From the NCBI GenBank assembly GCA_910588425.1, contig CAJUPM010000002.1:91966-155965 (forward strand): DNA of 64,000 nt, given 5' to 3'. The stretch is from an uncultured Christensenellaceae bacterium. GTDB lineage: Bacteria; Bacillota; Clostridia; Christensenellales; Christensenellaceae. This document shows, piece by piece, positions 26,090-34,238 of this stretch. The notes under the pieces were generated by a model. That model made no database searches and was not told the DNA's origin. It saw only the letters and a program-made list of their open reading frames with translations. A program made the translations under genes and the position numbers. The number at the start of each line of letters is the position of its first letter. The stretch's first letter is position 1.

Positions 26090-26704
26090 TTATGGCTTGC
26101 AGGCCGAGCACGGCTCTTTGCCAGATGCCACGGCCTGCTGGACTGTCATTTCCTGCAAGTTATTTTTGCTTTCAACATAGATGCAATTCGGCCTGTGGTA
26201 TTTGTCTCCGGACTTGGTAACAACCACCTTCTTACTCGAGAGCATGGTGCTTGAGGAAGTAGGCGCCGGAGATACGTTGACAACCGGGGCGGTCAATGTG
26301 GCCTGTGAATGCCGAAACCCCATGATGCCGAAGGTAATACCGGAAGCCGCAACCAGGCAAGAAAGCACTGCGGCGGCCAGCATAAACCACCTGCCGCGCT
26401 TCCTGGAATAGGTGGAGAGATACGCTTCGGCGAATACATTGGCCTCCCGCTCTTCATCGACACCCAGATTGTCTAACTTGTGCTTAAGCTCTATATGTCC
26501 AAGCTCATGGGCGAGGAGATATGTCTGGTCTCTGGAAGCAAGGCTCCGATCTATGGCGACCAATTTGGCAGTCGGGCTTTGGAAAGCGAAAGATTGTTTG
26601 CCGTTGGCGTACTCGGTCAGATGGAGCAGACGGAAGGTATTGTCAAGGGATTCGCCGTTCTGCATCTTAACGACGCGCCATCCATTTTGTTCCAGATATG
26701 ACAC
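26090..26704 (-). CDS. Membrane-anchored ImmA/IrrE metallopeptidase with Cys-type tail
   Basis: 204 aa. The zinc-protease motif LLAHELGHIELKH marks an ImmA/IrrE domain, normally a cytoplasmic protease that cleaves an ImmR-type repressor of a mobile element. Then a transmembrane helix (FMLAAAVLSCLVAASGITFG) and an extracytoplasmic tail with YHRPNC and PCSACKP, an Ada-like metal-binding motif seen on exported Firmicute proteins. No ImmR-like repressor is adjacent. The in-frame GTG 26704 has AAGGAG 16 bp away, too far; an ATG at ideal spacing from it (26715) is out of frame by one base, so the 5' end may carry a one-base loss. Confidence 0.75.
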   Translation of the reverse strand: MSYLEQNGWRVVKMQNGESLDNTFRLLHLTEYANGKQSFAFQSPTAKLVAIDRSLASRDQTYLLAHELGHIELKHKLDNLGVDEEREANVFAEAYLSTYSRKRGRWFMLAAAVLSCLVAASGITFGIMGFRHSQATLTAPVVNVSPAPTSSSTMLSSKKVVVTKSGDKYHRPNCIYVESKNNLQEMTVQQAVASGKEPCSACKP

Positions 26705-26964
26705 GAGCGAATCATGCTCACTCCTTGTATAACATCGGCCGAAATGGTATGTGTTGTTTTTTTAGAAAAATTTACTTTTGAGTGAATGAGATAAAGGATG
26801 TAAATGTGGGAAATTTTCCTTTTTACAATTAGAGTTTGCAGTCATAGAAAAATACAGCAAGGATGTAACGTTTTGGAAAACTTGGATGCCGCCGCATTGG
26901 GGATAGCGCGAAAGCATGGTAGAATAAGGGAAAAGACACCAAAAATCGCAGAGGAGGGAAGGCT

Positions 26965-27675
26965 ATGGAAGAAAACAGATGGGAACAGGAAAACAGAGGG
27001 ATTCCCTGCTTTGAAGGAAATTTGCGTAGCCATATGATCAGCGTTCCACAGTGCCTGCGAAAAGCATCTGGAATCCGCATTTTTGGCAGAAAAATCAAAT
27101 CCCTGGCCTTTACGACGGATGTTGCCATCATCCGCAATATCAATACCGATGCGATTATCGCAGTTTACCCCTTTACCCCCCAGCCGGCTATCACAAAAGC
27201 CATCATGACGGCGGCCGATATGCCGGTCTTCGTCGGCGTGGGCGGCGGCGTTACCAAGGGCGCGCGGGTGATCGATTTGGCGCGGGATGCGGAGTTTGTG
27301 GGTGCATTTGGGGTTGTGCTCAATGCGCCGACGGAAAATGAGACCATCCGGCAGCTCAAGCAGATTTTGGACATCCCCGTGGTGATTACGGTGGTATCCG
27401 AGCATACGGATATTGCGGGGAGAATCGCGGCGGGAGCGGATATTATCAACGTTTCCGGGGCGGCCAAAACGGCGCAGATCGTCAAAAAGATACGGGAAAC
27501 ATACCCGGATATTCCGATCATTGCGACGGGCGGGCCCACGGAAGAGAGCATTGAAGCGACGATTGCGGCAGGAGCCAACGCCATCACCTATACGCCGCCC
27601 AGCAACGGCGAACTTTTCGCGATCAGCATGCGCAAATACCGCGAGGCGGCAGAACAAGAGGCAGAGCAGAAATAA
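26965..27675 (+). CDS. TIM-barrel protein, hydrolase-annotated family, function unknown
   Basis: 236 aa from ATG 26965 after GAGGAGGGAAGGCT. Strand-helix repeats and a C-terminal phosphate-binding pattern (PIIATGGPTEESIEATIAAG) put it in the ribulose-phosphate-binding barrel group; VFVGVGGGVTKGARVIDLAR and VVITVVSEHTDIAGRIAAGA are further barrel loops. No catalytic set that I recognise. The 260 bp in front (26705-26964) carry only a possible TAGAAT -10 near 26922. First core gene to the right of the accessory region. Confidence 0.75.
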   Translation: MEENRWEQENRGIPCFEGNLRSHMISVPQCLRKASGIRIFGRKIKSLAFTTDVAIIRNINTDAIIAVYPFTPQPAITKAIMTAADMPVFVGVGGGVTKGARVIDLARDAEFVGAFGVVLNAPTENETIRQLKQILDIPVVITVVSEHTDIAGRIAAGADIINVSGAAKTAQIVKKIRETYPDIPIIATGGPTEESIEATIAAGANAITYTPPSNGELFAISMRKYREAAEQEAEQK

Positions 27676-27680
27676 GGATG

Positions 27681-27705
27681 AGCAGCGAGATTTCGCTGCT
27701 TTTTA
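27681..27705 (+). terminator. Terminator after the TIM-barrel gene
   Basis: AGCAGCGA-gatt-TCGCTGCT followed by T5; lies 14 bp ahead of the next gene, so possibly partial. Confidence 0.65.
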
Positions 27706-27718
27706 GACGGAGGAGAAT

Positions 27719-28390
27719 ATGACAGAGCAGACAAAGCAGTGGTGCGGGGCGTTTCAGAGGGCGATTTTAGAGCTGTTCCCGGGGCGCGTTGCCTTTTTGG
27801 GGATTCAGGGCAGCCATCGCCGGGGTGAGGAGACAGAGCAAAGCGATATTGATATGGTCGTAATTCTGGATGAACTGGGCGCGGAGGACTTGCGGGCCTA
27901 TCGGCAGATGGTAGAAAAGATGCCGGAGCGGGAAAAAATGTGCGGCTTCGTCTCGGGGAGAAGCGAACTGGCGCATTGGCCCAGAGCGGATCTGTTTCAG
28001 TTTTATTATGATACCCAGCCCATTTTAGGGGATTTATGCGAGCTGTTTCCAAAGCCTGGGCGGGAGGAAGCGCAGGAGGCGCTGAAAATCGGCGCGGCAA
28101 ATCTCTATCATGCCGCCTGCCATTGCTATCTTTTTGAAGAGGGAAAGGCGCAGACTTTGGCGATGCTCTATAAGGGAGCTTTCTTTTTGCTGCAAGCAGA
28201 CGCTTTTTGCAGGGATCAGGTTTATTATGACAGCAAGCAGACGCTTGCGCAGGCGCTTTCCGGGGAAGAGGCATGGCTATTTGGGCGGTGCATGAACAGA
28301 GAGGCCATTGCAGATGCCCAGGGGCAGGAGTTGGAGGAGCTGTTTATGCGGCTTATCGCCTGGTGTGCGAAGAAGATGGCAGAGCGATAG
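27719..28390 (+). CDS. MNT-type nucleotidyltransferase-domain protein
   Basis: 223 aa. The N-terminal half has the polymerase-beta motif GSHRRGEETEQSDIDMVVIL (Gly-Ser and Asp-x-Asp). The C-terminal half is helical with EALKIGAANLYHAACHCYLF, HEPN-like in character. Good ribosome site (CGGAGGAGAAT). Similar proteins modify RNA, proteins or aminoglycosides, and some pair with HEPN toxins; here both parts are in one polypeptide and no partner gene is beside it. Function is therefore open. Confidence 0.8.
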   Translation: MTEQTKQWCGAFQRAILELFPGRVAFLGIQGSHRRGEETEQSDIDMVVILDELGAEDLRAYRQMVEKMPEREKMCGFVSGRSELAHWPRADLFQFYYDTQPILGDLCELFPKPGREEAQEALKIGAANLYHAACHCYLFEEGKAQTLAMLYKGAFFLLQADAFCRDQVYYDSKQTLAQALSGEEAWLFGRCMNREAIADAQGQELEELFMRLIAWCAKKMAER

Positions 28391-28413
28391 AATAGGGTGG
28401 CAAAAAAGCGCAG

Positions 28414-28445
28414 AAAAGCGCCGCAGTAAAGATGCGGCGCTTTTT
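28414..28445 (+). terminator. Terminator of the nucleotidyltransferase gene
   Basis: AAAAGCGCCGCA / TGCGGCGCTTTTT, 12-bp stem with a 7-nt loop. Confidence 0.85.
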
Positions 28446-28454
28446 CATCGTGCT

Positions 28455-28775
28455 TCAGCTTATCTTTTTGCGGGAACATCGCTGTGTTTTTCCGCTGTGG
28501 GAAAAGCGGGCACTTTTTTTGCGGACAGATGTTTCCGGCTCGGCAGGATATTCGCTCTCGTATGCATCGAAGTGTGCCAGCGCCAAAGCGGCCAGAACAG
28601 CGGCGATTGTGCAGCCCCAAAAGGCCCCTAAAAAATGAAAAAGCCCTGCGAAAACCGGAGGAACCAAGCAGCAGCCCAAACAGAAGAAAGCGGCGCCTCT
28701 GCCGTAGCGGCCGCCCTGCGCGCCGCGCAGGAAGCTTTCCAGAAATCTATGCAAAACCGAATAACGCTTTTTCAT
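28455..28775 (-). CDS. Small membrane protein, 106 aa, unknown
   Basis: Starts MKKRYSVLHRFLESFLRGAQ at 28775 with AAAGGAT upstream. Two hydrophobic stretches (AAFFCLGCCLVPPVFAGLFH and AFWGCTIAAVLAALALAHF) form a helical hairpin; the C-terminus is basic. Convergent with the nucleotidyltransferase and divergent from the WYL gene. No family recognised, so it may be a spurious frame, but hydropathy and ribosome site argue for a gene. Confidence 0.5.
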   Translation of the reverse strand: MKKRYSVLHRFLESFLRGAQGGRYGRGAAFFCLGCCLVPPVFAGLFHFLGAFWGCTIAAVLAALALAHFDAYESEYPAEPETSVRKKSARFSHSGKTQRCSRKKIS

Positions 28776-28897
28776 GAAACCACATCCTTTCTCTGTAGTT
28801 ATCATACCAAAAGGATAGTCCGAAAAAACGGACTATAGAGGTTGAAAGCGTGGGATGTTTATGGTACACTGAAAAACAAAGAGGAGGGATGCGAGAC

Positions 28898-29887
28898 ATG
28901 GCTAAGGGCCCAAGGCAAAAGATGAAGCTGCTCTATCTGATGAAGATTTTATTGGAGCGCACGGATGAAGAACATTTGATGACGATTCCGCAGATGGTTG
29001 AGGCGCTGGCGGAATACGGAATTGGCGCAGAACGCAAGAGCCTGTACGACGACTTGGAGACACTGCGGACGTTTGGGCTGGATATTGAATGCCGGCGCAG
29101 CAGAAATTTTGGCTATTATGTGGCCAGCAGGACGTTTGAACTGCCCGAGCTCAAGCTGCTGGTAGACGCCGTGCAGGCATCCAGGTTTATCACGCATAAG
29201 AAAAGCGAGCAGCTCATCAAAAAAATAGAGAGCCTGACCAGCGCCGGGCAGGCGCGCCAGCTGGAGCGCCAGGTTTATATTTTGAACCGGGTGAAAACCA
29301 TGAACGAGAGCATTTATTATAATGTCGACGAGATTCACCGGGCAATTTCCGAGGAGCGGCAGATCTCCTTTCTCTATTCTGAATACAAGCTGGATAAAAA
29401 ACTGCATCCGCGCAGAGACGGCGAGCGGTATACCGTCAGTCCGTATCTGCTGCTCTGGAATGACGGCTACTACTATCTGGTGGCCTATTATGAGAGGTAT
29501 GGCGGGCTCTCGCATTTCCGCGTGGATAAAATGGCGAAAATCAGCCTGGAGCCTGAGCGGCGCATCGAGATGGGGCAAAAGCTGGAGCCGGCAGAATATG
29601 CCAACCGGATGTTCGGCATGTTTGGCGGAGATGTGCAGGGCATTGTGATGGAATTTGACGAGAGCCTTGTGGGTGTCGTGGTAGATCGCTTTGGCAGAGA
29701 CGTGCCTATTTCCAGCGCAAAAGACGGCAAGTTTACCGCGCATCTCAAAGTCGCGGTCAGCCCAGCCTTTTTCTCCTGGGTATTTCAGTTTGGAGGCAAG
29801 GCGAAAATCATCTCGCCGCCCAGTGTCGCGGCGAAATTGCAGCAGGCCGCAAAAGAAACTTTGCAGCTTTATGAAAAAAGAGCATAA
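28898..29887 (+). CDS. WYL-domain transcriptional regulator
   Basis: 329 aa: N-terminal winged helix-turn-helix (residues 1-70, MVEALAEYGIGAERKSLYDD and LETLRTFGLDIE), then a WYL ligand-sensing domain (VSPYLLLWNDGYYYLVAYYE, HFRVDKM) and the C-terminal WCX extension. ATG 28898 is 10 bp after GAGGAGG. Ligand and targets unknown; the sugar-type genes that follow are candidates. Confidence 0.9.
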   Translation: MAKGPRQKMKLLYLMKILLERTDEEHLMTIPQMVEALAEYGIGAERKSLYDDLETLRTFGLDIECRRSRNFGYYVASRTFELPELKLLVDAVQASRFITHKKSEQLIKKIESLTSAGQARQLERQVYILNRVKTMNESIYYNVDEIHRAISEERQISFLYSEYKLDKKLHPRRDGERYTVSPYLLLWNDGYYYLVAYYERYGGLSHFRVDKMAKISLEPERRIEMGQKLEPAEYANRMFGMFGGDVQGIVMEFDESLVGVVVDRFGRDVPISSAKDGKFTAHLKVAVSPAFFSWVFQFGGKAKIISPPSVAAKLQQAAKETLQLYEKRA

Positions 29888-29899
29888 ACGCTCTTTTTT
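29874..29899 (+). terminator. Terminator overlapping the WYL stop codon
   Basis: AAAAAAGAGC-ataaac-GCTCTTTTTT; the stop codon is in the loop. Confidence 0.8.
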
Positions 29900-29912
29900 C
29901 TCTTTCCAAATA

Positions 29913-29921
29913 TGATATAAT
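29913..29921 (+). promoter_or_regulatory. Extended -10 promoter of the sugar enzyme pair
   Basis: TGATATAAT (TGn plus perfect TATAAT), with no good -35; 42 bp before the gene. Confidence 0.5.
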
Positions 29922-29962
29922 GGGCATACCGAATCTAAAAATGCAAATAGGCGGAGGTTTTT

Positions 29963-30868
29963 ATGAAACTTGGATATTTGAGCGCAATTTTGCCGGAGTA
30001 TCGCTTTGATCAGGTGGTGGACTATGCGGCGCAGCTGGGGCTTAAGGCCGTGGAGCTGGCATGCTGGCCCATGGGAAAGGCGACGCGGCGGTATGCGGGC
30101 GTTACGCATATTGATGCGGATTGCTATGACAAGGGAGCGATTCAGGAAAAGCTGGCCGAGACGGGCATCGAGATCTCCGGCCTCGGATACTATCCCAACC
30201 CGCTGGATCCGGATAAGGAGCAGAGCCGGCTTGCGGTTGCGCATATCAAAAAGCTCCTGAAAGTTGCGGAAGATCTGGGCGTTCCGGTTCTCAACACGTT
30301 TATCGGCAGAGATCCCCGGGCAACTTTGAGCGAGAGCTTCGATGCGTTCCAGAAAATTTGGCCGGATATCATCAAAGAGGCGGAGGATCGCGGCATCACC
30401 GTCTGCATCGAGAACTGCCCCATGTATTTTACGACGGATGAAGAGCCCTGCGGCAAGAACCTCGCCTGCACGCCTGCGATCTGGCAGGAGATGTTCTCGC
30501 GGATTGACAGCAAGAACTTTGCGCTCAACTATGATCCTTCGCACATGATCATCATGCAGATGGACTATACGCCGCCCATCTATCAGTTTGCGGAAAAAAT
30601 CCGGCATATTCACATCAAGGATGTGCAGTTCTATCCGGAGAAATATAACCAGGTGGGCTTCTTCGCGCCGCCGCTGGCATACCACACGCCCAAGCTCCCG
30701 GGGCTTGGGGATATCGACTGGGGCAAATTCGTCTCGGCGCTCAACGATATCGGGTATAAGGGCGCGGCCATTTTGGAGATCGAGGACCGGGCATACGAGG
30801 AGACTTTGCAGGATCGGCTGGATTCCATCCGCCTTTCCAAGAACTTTATGAACCAGTATATTTTGTAA
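29963..30868 (+). CDS. Sugar phosphate isomerase/epimerase (AP-endonuclease-2 fold)
   Basis: 301 aa TIM barrel of the IolE/xylose-isomerase-like superfamily. Metal ligand segments are visible: GITVCIENCPMYF (Glu), FALNYDPSHMIIMQMD (Asp-His), IRHIHIKDVQFYP (His) and AAILEIEDRAYEE (Glu). AGGCGGAGG precedes the ATG. Cotranscribed with the Gfo/Idh/MocA gene 12 bp downstream; such pairs isomerise and oxidise inositols or unusual sugars. Exact substrate unknown. Confidence 0.88.
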   Translation: MKLGYLSAILPEYRFDQVVDYAAQLGLKAVELACWPMGKATRRYAGVTHIDADCYDKGAIQEKLAETGIEISGLGYYPNPLDPDKEQSRLAVAHIKKLLKVAEDLGVPVLNTFIGRDPRATLSESFDAFQKIWPDIIKEAEDRGITVCIENCPMYFTTDEEPCGKNLACTPAIWQEMFSRIDSKNFALNYDPSHMIIMQMDYTPPIYQFAEKIRHIHIKDVQFYPEKYNQVGFFAPPLAYHTPKLPGLGDIDWGKFVSALNDIGYKGAAILEIEDRAYEETLQDRLDSIRLSKNFMNQYIL

Positions 30869-30880
30869 GGAGAGGGCGCC

Positions 30881-32029
30881 ATGAAGAAGATAAAAGTCGG
30901 CGTGATCGGCGGGGGATTTATCGGGCCGGTGCATGTGGAAAGCCTGAGAAGGCTGGGCTATATTGAAGTTGTGGCAATCGCGACGACCAACGCGGCCGGG
31001 GCGGAGGCGCTGGCGCAGAAGCTCTGCATCCCTAAGGGGTACGGCGATTATATGGAGCTGATCGCGGATGAGCAGGTGGAGGCGGTGCATATCTGCGCGC
31101 CGAATTACCTGCATTATTCCATGGCCAAAGCGGCGATTTTGGCGCATAAGCATGTGGTATGCGATAAGCCGCTGGCCATGACTTCCGCAGAAGGAGAGGA
31201 GCTGCTGGCCCTGGCAGAGAGGGAAGGCGTGGTTGCGGCGGTGAGCTTCAACCTGCGCTACTACCCGCTGCTCCATCAGGTGAAGGCCATGATAGACGCG
31301 GGAGAGCTGGGCGAGATTTACGCGGTGAACGGCTCATACCAGCAGGATTGGCTGCAGCTTCCCACGGACTACAGCTGGCGCCTGGAGCCGGAGCAGGCCG
31401 GAGAAGCGCGGGCGATTGGCGATATCGGTTCGCACTGGCTGGACGGCGCTGAGTTCATGACTGGCCTGCGCATTGAAAAGGTCTGCGCCGATTTCGCGAC
31501 GTTCTTGCCCGTGCGCAAAAAGCCCAAAAAGGCGATCCAGACATTCTCTGTGAAAATGCTCACAAACGACGACTACGAGGATATGGAGATTACGACAGAG
31601 GATTACGCCTCTGTTCTGCTGCGGTTTGGCGGCGGCGCCCGGGGAACGCTCACGGTCAACCAGGCGGCGGCTGGGCGCAAAAACCGGCTGTATTATGAGA
31701 TTTACGGCAGCAAGGCGGGCATTTGCTTTGACGGCGAAATGCCCAACCAGCTCTGGATTGGCAAGCGCACGGGAAATAACGAGATCATGATCAAGGATCC
31801 TTCCCTGGCAATGCCTCTGGCGCAGGAGATCATGAGCTACCCGGGCGGCCATGCCGAAGGGTTTGGCGATGCCTTCAAGCAATGCTTCAAGCAGGTTTAC
31901 GACTATATCCTGGGCGGGCAGCAGGGGGAAAAGCGCTTCCCGACATTCGAAGACGGCGTGCGCGAGATGAAAATTTCCGAGGCAATCGTCAAATCGGCCA
32001 GAGCAATGGCCTGGGGCGAAGTCGAATAG
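30881..32029 (+). CDS. Gfo/Idh/MocA-family NAD(P)-dependent oxidoreductase
   Basis: 382 aa. Rossmann motif VGVIGGGFIGPVHVESL at the N-terminus; the signature lysine in HVVCDKPLAMTSAEG; C-terminal alpha/beta domain with DIGSHWLDGAEFMTGL (catalytic Asp/His region). AAGGAGAGGGCGCC precedes ATG. Likely oxidises the sugar or inositol handled by the preceding isomerase; no transporter is in the same operon. Confidence 0.9.
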   Translation: MKKIKVGVIGGGFIGPVHVESLRRLGYIEVVAIATTNAAGAEALAQKLCIPKGYGDYMELIADEQVEAVHICAPNYLHYSMAKAAILAHKHVVCDKPLAMTSAEGEELLALAEREGVVAAVSFNLRYYPLLHQVKAMIDAGELGEIYAVNGSYQQDWLQLPTDYSWRLEPEQAGEARAIGDIGSHWLDGAEFMTGLRIEKVCADFATFLPVRKKPKKAIQTFSVKMLTNDDYEDMEITTEDYASVLLRFGGGARGTLTVNQAAAGRKNRLYYEIYGSKAGICFDGEMPNQLWIGKRTGNNEIMIKDPSLAMPLAQEIMSYPGGHAEGFGDAFKQCFKQVYDYILGGQQGEKRFPTFEDGVREMKISEAIVKSARAMAWGEVE

Positions 32030-32035
32030 CATAAC

Positions 32036-32071
32036 AGGAGCTCAGAAGCCGGTGCTTTTGGGCTCCTTTTT
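32036..32071 (+). terminator. Terminator of the isomerase/oxidoreductase operon
   Basis: AGGAGCTCAGAAGC pairs with GCTTTTGGGCTCCT around CGGT, followed by T5. Confidence 0.75.
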
Positions 32072-32095
32072 CAAAGTGGGAAGGGGGCGAATCGC

Positions 32096-32797
32096 GTGGA
32101 GCAGGAATACTGCGTGAGGAAAATAGGCGAGAGAACCTGGGCGATTGAGGAAGGTGTCGTCCGCATGTTTCTGATCGAGGGGGAAGCGCGTGCACTTTTG
32201 CTGGACACGGGGTTTGGCAAAGGAAATTTAAAAGAGCTGGTTTCCAGCTTGACACCCAAACCGCTGATTCTGGCGCTTTCCCATTCGGATCGAGACCACA
32301 TTGGCGGATGCGGGCAGTTTGAGGGGGAGATCTATCTGCATCCAGCGGAATATGAGTGCTTTTTGCAGAATATGCCGCAGAACCGGCTGCGCCTCAAGCC
32401 TTTATGGGAGGGCGACACCATCGAGCTAGGCGGCAGAAGGCTGGCCGTGCTGCATACTCCGGGGCATACGCCGGGCAGTATCATGCTGCTGGAGCAGGAA
32501 ACGGGCGTGCTGTTTTCGGGGGACAGCGTGCAGGAGGGGCCAATTTATATGTTTGGCTCGGGGCGCAACCTGGAGGCCCTTTGCGCCAGCATGGAGCGAT
32601 TGGAGAAAAGGAAAGAGGCATTTCAAACCGTGCTGCCCTGCCATGGCAAAATGCCCCTGGGCGCTTCGTATCTTGGAGAAATCCAAAGAGGGGCGCAGGC
32701 GATTTTGAAAGGGGAAATAGAAGGGCAGACGCCCCGAGACAGCGAAATACCATGCAGGGAATATGCCTATGGCAAAGTAAAATTCTACGCGCCTTAG
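32096..32797 (+). CDS. Metallo-beta-lactamase-fold hydrolase
   Basis: 233 aa. Zinc-binding motif ALSHSDRDHIGGCGQF (HxxxDH variant), LHTPGHTPGSIMLLE, VLFSGDSVQEGPIY and PCHGKM. Begins with GTG 32096, AAGGGGG 8 bp ahead. Similar small hydrolases act on thioesters or lactones; the substrate cannot be told from sequence. Single-gene unit with its own terminator. Confidence 0.88.
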   Translation: MEQEYCVRKIGERTWAIEEGVVRMFLIEGEARALLLDTGFGKGNLKELVSSLTPKPLILALSHSDRDHIGGCGQFEGEIYLHPAEYECFLQNMPQNRLRLKPLWEGDTIELGGRRLAVLHTPGHTPGSIMLLEQETGVLFSGDSVQEGPIYMFGSGRNLEALCASMERLEKRKEAFQTVLPCHGKMPLGASYLGEIQRGAQAILKGEIEGQTPRDSEIPCREYAYGKVKFYAP

Positions 32798-32799
32798 AG

Positions 32800-32842
32800 A
32801 AAACGCCTGGCAGGAAATAAGAGCCTGCCAGGCGTTTTGATT
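32800..32842 (+). terminator. Terminator of the MBL gene
   Basis: 15-bp perfect stem AAAACGCCTGGCAGG / CCTGCCAGGCGTTTT. The 190 bp that follow to the tRNA genes hold nothing that I recognise. Confidence 0.85.
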
Positions 32843-33033
32843 TTGAGGGAAAACAGAAGAGCGGGGCGCAGGAAACGCCGATGCGTTTTGCCCGTGCGGC
32901 AAATTCCTGTGGGAGAGGCTGGCCGCCATGCTAAAGTGCGGTGAGATACGGCGGATCCGGCAGGGTGCTCTGCAATTTTTAAAAAGAAAAATACTGCTCT
33001 GAAAATCAGAACAGTATTTTCGGCGACAGCCAT

Positions 33034-33109
33034 TGGTGGGAACAATTGGGCTCGAACCAATGACCCTCTGCTTGTAAGGCAGATGCTCTCCCAGCTGAGC
33101 TATGCTCCC
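33034..33109 (-). tRNA. tRNA-Val(TAC)
   Basis: GGGAGCA/TGTTCCC acceptor, loop CTTACAA (anticodon TAC), CCA encoded. Second gene of a Glu-Val operon on minus. Confidence 0.93.
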
Positions 33110-33158
33110 AAACTCCCCCGCCAACCGCCCGAGGCAGCTGACGAGCAAGCTTTAAAAA

Positions 33159-33233
33159 TGGTGACCCCTAGGAGAATCGAACTCCTGTTACCGCCGTGAA
33201 AGGGCGATGTCTTGACCGCTTGACCAAGGGGCC
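33159..33233 (-). tRNA. tRNA-Glu(TTC)
   Basis: GGCCCCT/AGGGGTC acceptor with one G-T pair, stem TCGCC/GGCGG with loop CTTTCAC (anticodon TTC), CCA encoded. Confidence 0.92.
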
Positions 33234-33251
33234 ACAAACGGGACGTATAAT

Positions 33252-33280
33252 ATATTAAACAATGACAGAGAAAATGTCAA
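33252..33280 (-). promoter_or_regulatory. Promoter of tRNA Glu-Val
   Basis: On minus: TTGACA, 17-bp spacer, TAATAT, about 19 bp before tRNA-Glu. Confidence 0.8.
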
Positions 33281-33504
33281 GGGGGTTTCCGAAAAATACC
33301 GAAATTAAGTTTGAAGGCCGAGTCTTGGAGGAAAATATTTGCCTGCCATGCGTTTTCAAAAGCAAGAGTTCAGAAAAGATAACTTTTTTGCAGGAAAATG
33401 GCGTTTACTTCCGGGGAGAGCCATGATACGCTTAAAATAAAGCAGGGCGCTTTTTTGCAGTCAGCCACCGCCGATATAAAAATGGGCCGAAGGGAAGAGA
33501 AAGG

Positions 33505-33534
33505 TTGCAAATATGTGCTCCGGCGATGTATAAT
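33505..33534 (+). promoter_or_regulatory. Promoter of the SIS triplet
   Basis: TTGCAA, 18-bp spacer, TATAAT, starting a leader of about 115 nt. The stretch 33281-33504 has no gene that I can support. Confidence 0.55.
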
Positions 33535-33548
33535 AAAGACATTCGGAG

Positions 33549-33602
33549 AGACGGACAGAATAATAGGGAAGAGGAGCATTTTGTCTCCGTCTGTTTTGTT
33601 TT
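33549..33602 (+). promoter_or_regulatory. Leader hairpin with T-rich tract, possible attenuator
   Basis: AGACGGA (33549-33555) can pair with TCCGTCT (33586-33592), followed by GTTTTGTTTTT. A competing GGAG/CTCC pairing lies inside. It sits between promoter and first SIS gene. Confidence 0.35.
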
Positions 33603-33654
33603 TCCAGAAGTATCCAATTTATGGCCTTGAGCCAAAAGAAAAGGAGATTTGAAA

Positions 33655-34212
33655 ATGGATAAGTTGAAGAGAAGACAGGAAATGGGCAAAATTAACGCGG
33701 AGATTCTGGCCGCAGTTGATCAGAAGCAGATCGACGAGCTGGTAGACGCGATTATTGATGCCAGAAGAATTTTCGTTTCCGGCTGGGGCAGAGCGGGAAA
33801 TATCGTCAGAATCTTGGGCATGGATATGTCGCAGCTGGGCATGAATGTGTTCTGCGTCGGCGATAACAACACGCCCTCTATCCATGAGAGAGATCTGCTG
33901 ATCATTTTCTCCGGCTCGGGCAATACCAAAACCATCTCCCTCATCTGCCAGCAGGGAAAGGATCACGGCGCGAAAGTCTGCCTGATCTCGGGCAATGCGG
34001 ATTCCACCATGGGCAAAATTGCGGATATCAACGTCGTCATCCCGGCGTCGCAGTGGAAAGAAGAGAAGGAAGGCGAGGAACATTCCGAGATCCGCGGGCT
34101 GAATGTTTATCAGGTTGCTTTCATGCTCAACGACTTCATCGAAGAGTGCGTGATGGAGCGCCTTGGCAAGACGTTCGAGGACGTCCGCGCAAACCACAAC
34201 AACCTGGAATAA
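33655..34212 (+). CDS. SIS-domain sugar isomerase paralogue 1 (HxlB/PHI-like)
   Basis: 185 aa, a single sugar-isomerase domain of the size of 6-phospho-3-hexuloisomerase. Phosphosugar-binding pieces: RRIFVSGWGRAGNIVRILGM, LLIIFSGSGNTKTISLICQQ (Ser-x-Ser-Gly) and VCLISGNADSTMGKIAD. ATG 33655 has AAAGGAG at 8 bp. Shares with the next two genes the C-terminal NHNNLE. Catalysed step unknown; no 3-hexulose-6-phosphate synthase is nearby. Confidence 0.85.
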   Translation: MDKLKRRQEMGKINAEILAAVDQKQIDELVDAIIDARRIFVSGWGRAGNIVRILGMDMSQLGMNVFCVGDNNTPSIHERDLLIIFSGSGNTKTISLICQQGKDHGAKVCLISGNADSTMGKIADINVVIPASQWKEEKEGEEHSEIRGLNVYQVAFMLNDFIEECVMERLGKTFEDVRANHNNLE

Positions 34213-34238
34213 TCCCACTGCTAAAGGAGAGATAGGCA

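Noticed and set aside
19640..26960. attL/attR duplication of the tRNA-Lys 3' end
   Set aside because: Scanned by eye for CCGGAGTTCGAATCTCC or GGCGGGTCACCA beyond the tRNA; no second copy seen.
17290..27000. CRISPR array or restriction-modification system in the accessory region
   Set aside because: No spaced repeats of 25-40 bp and no methylase, nuclease or cas motifs; only toxin, immunity and FRG genes.
26804..27037. 77-aa plus-strand frame before the TIM-barrel gene
   Set aside because: No ribosome site or homology and overlaps the better supported start at 26965 in another frame.
28949..31276. 775-aa minus-strand frame across the WYL regulator, isomerase and part of the oxidoreductase
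   Set aside because: Runs through three conserved genes and their terminator; His/Arg-rich shadow without domains.
33398..33652. 84-aa frame in the leader of the SIS operon
   Set aside because: Runs across the promoter and leader hairpin, no homology, weak ribosome site.
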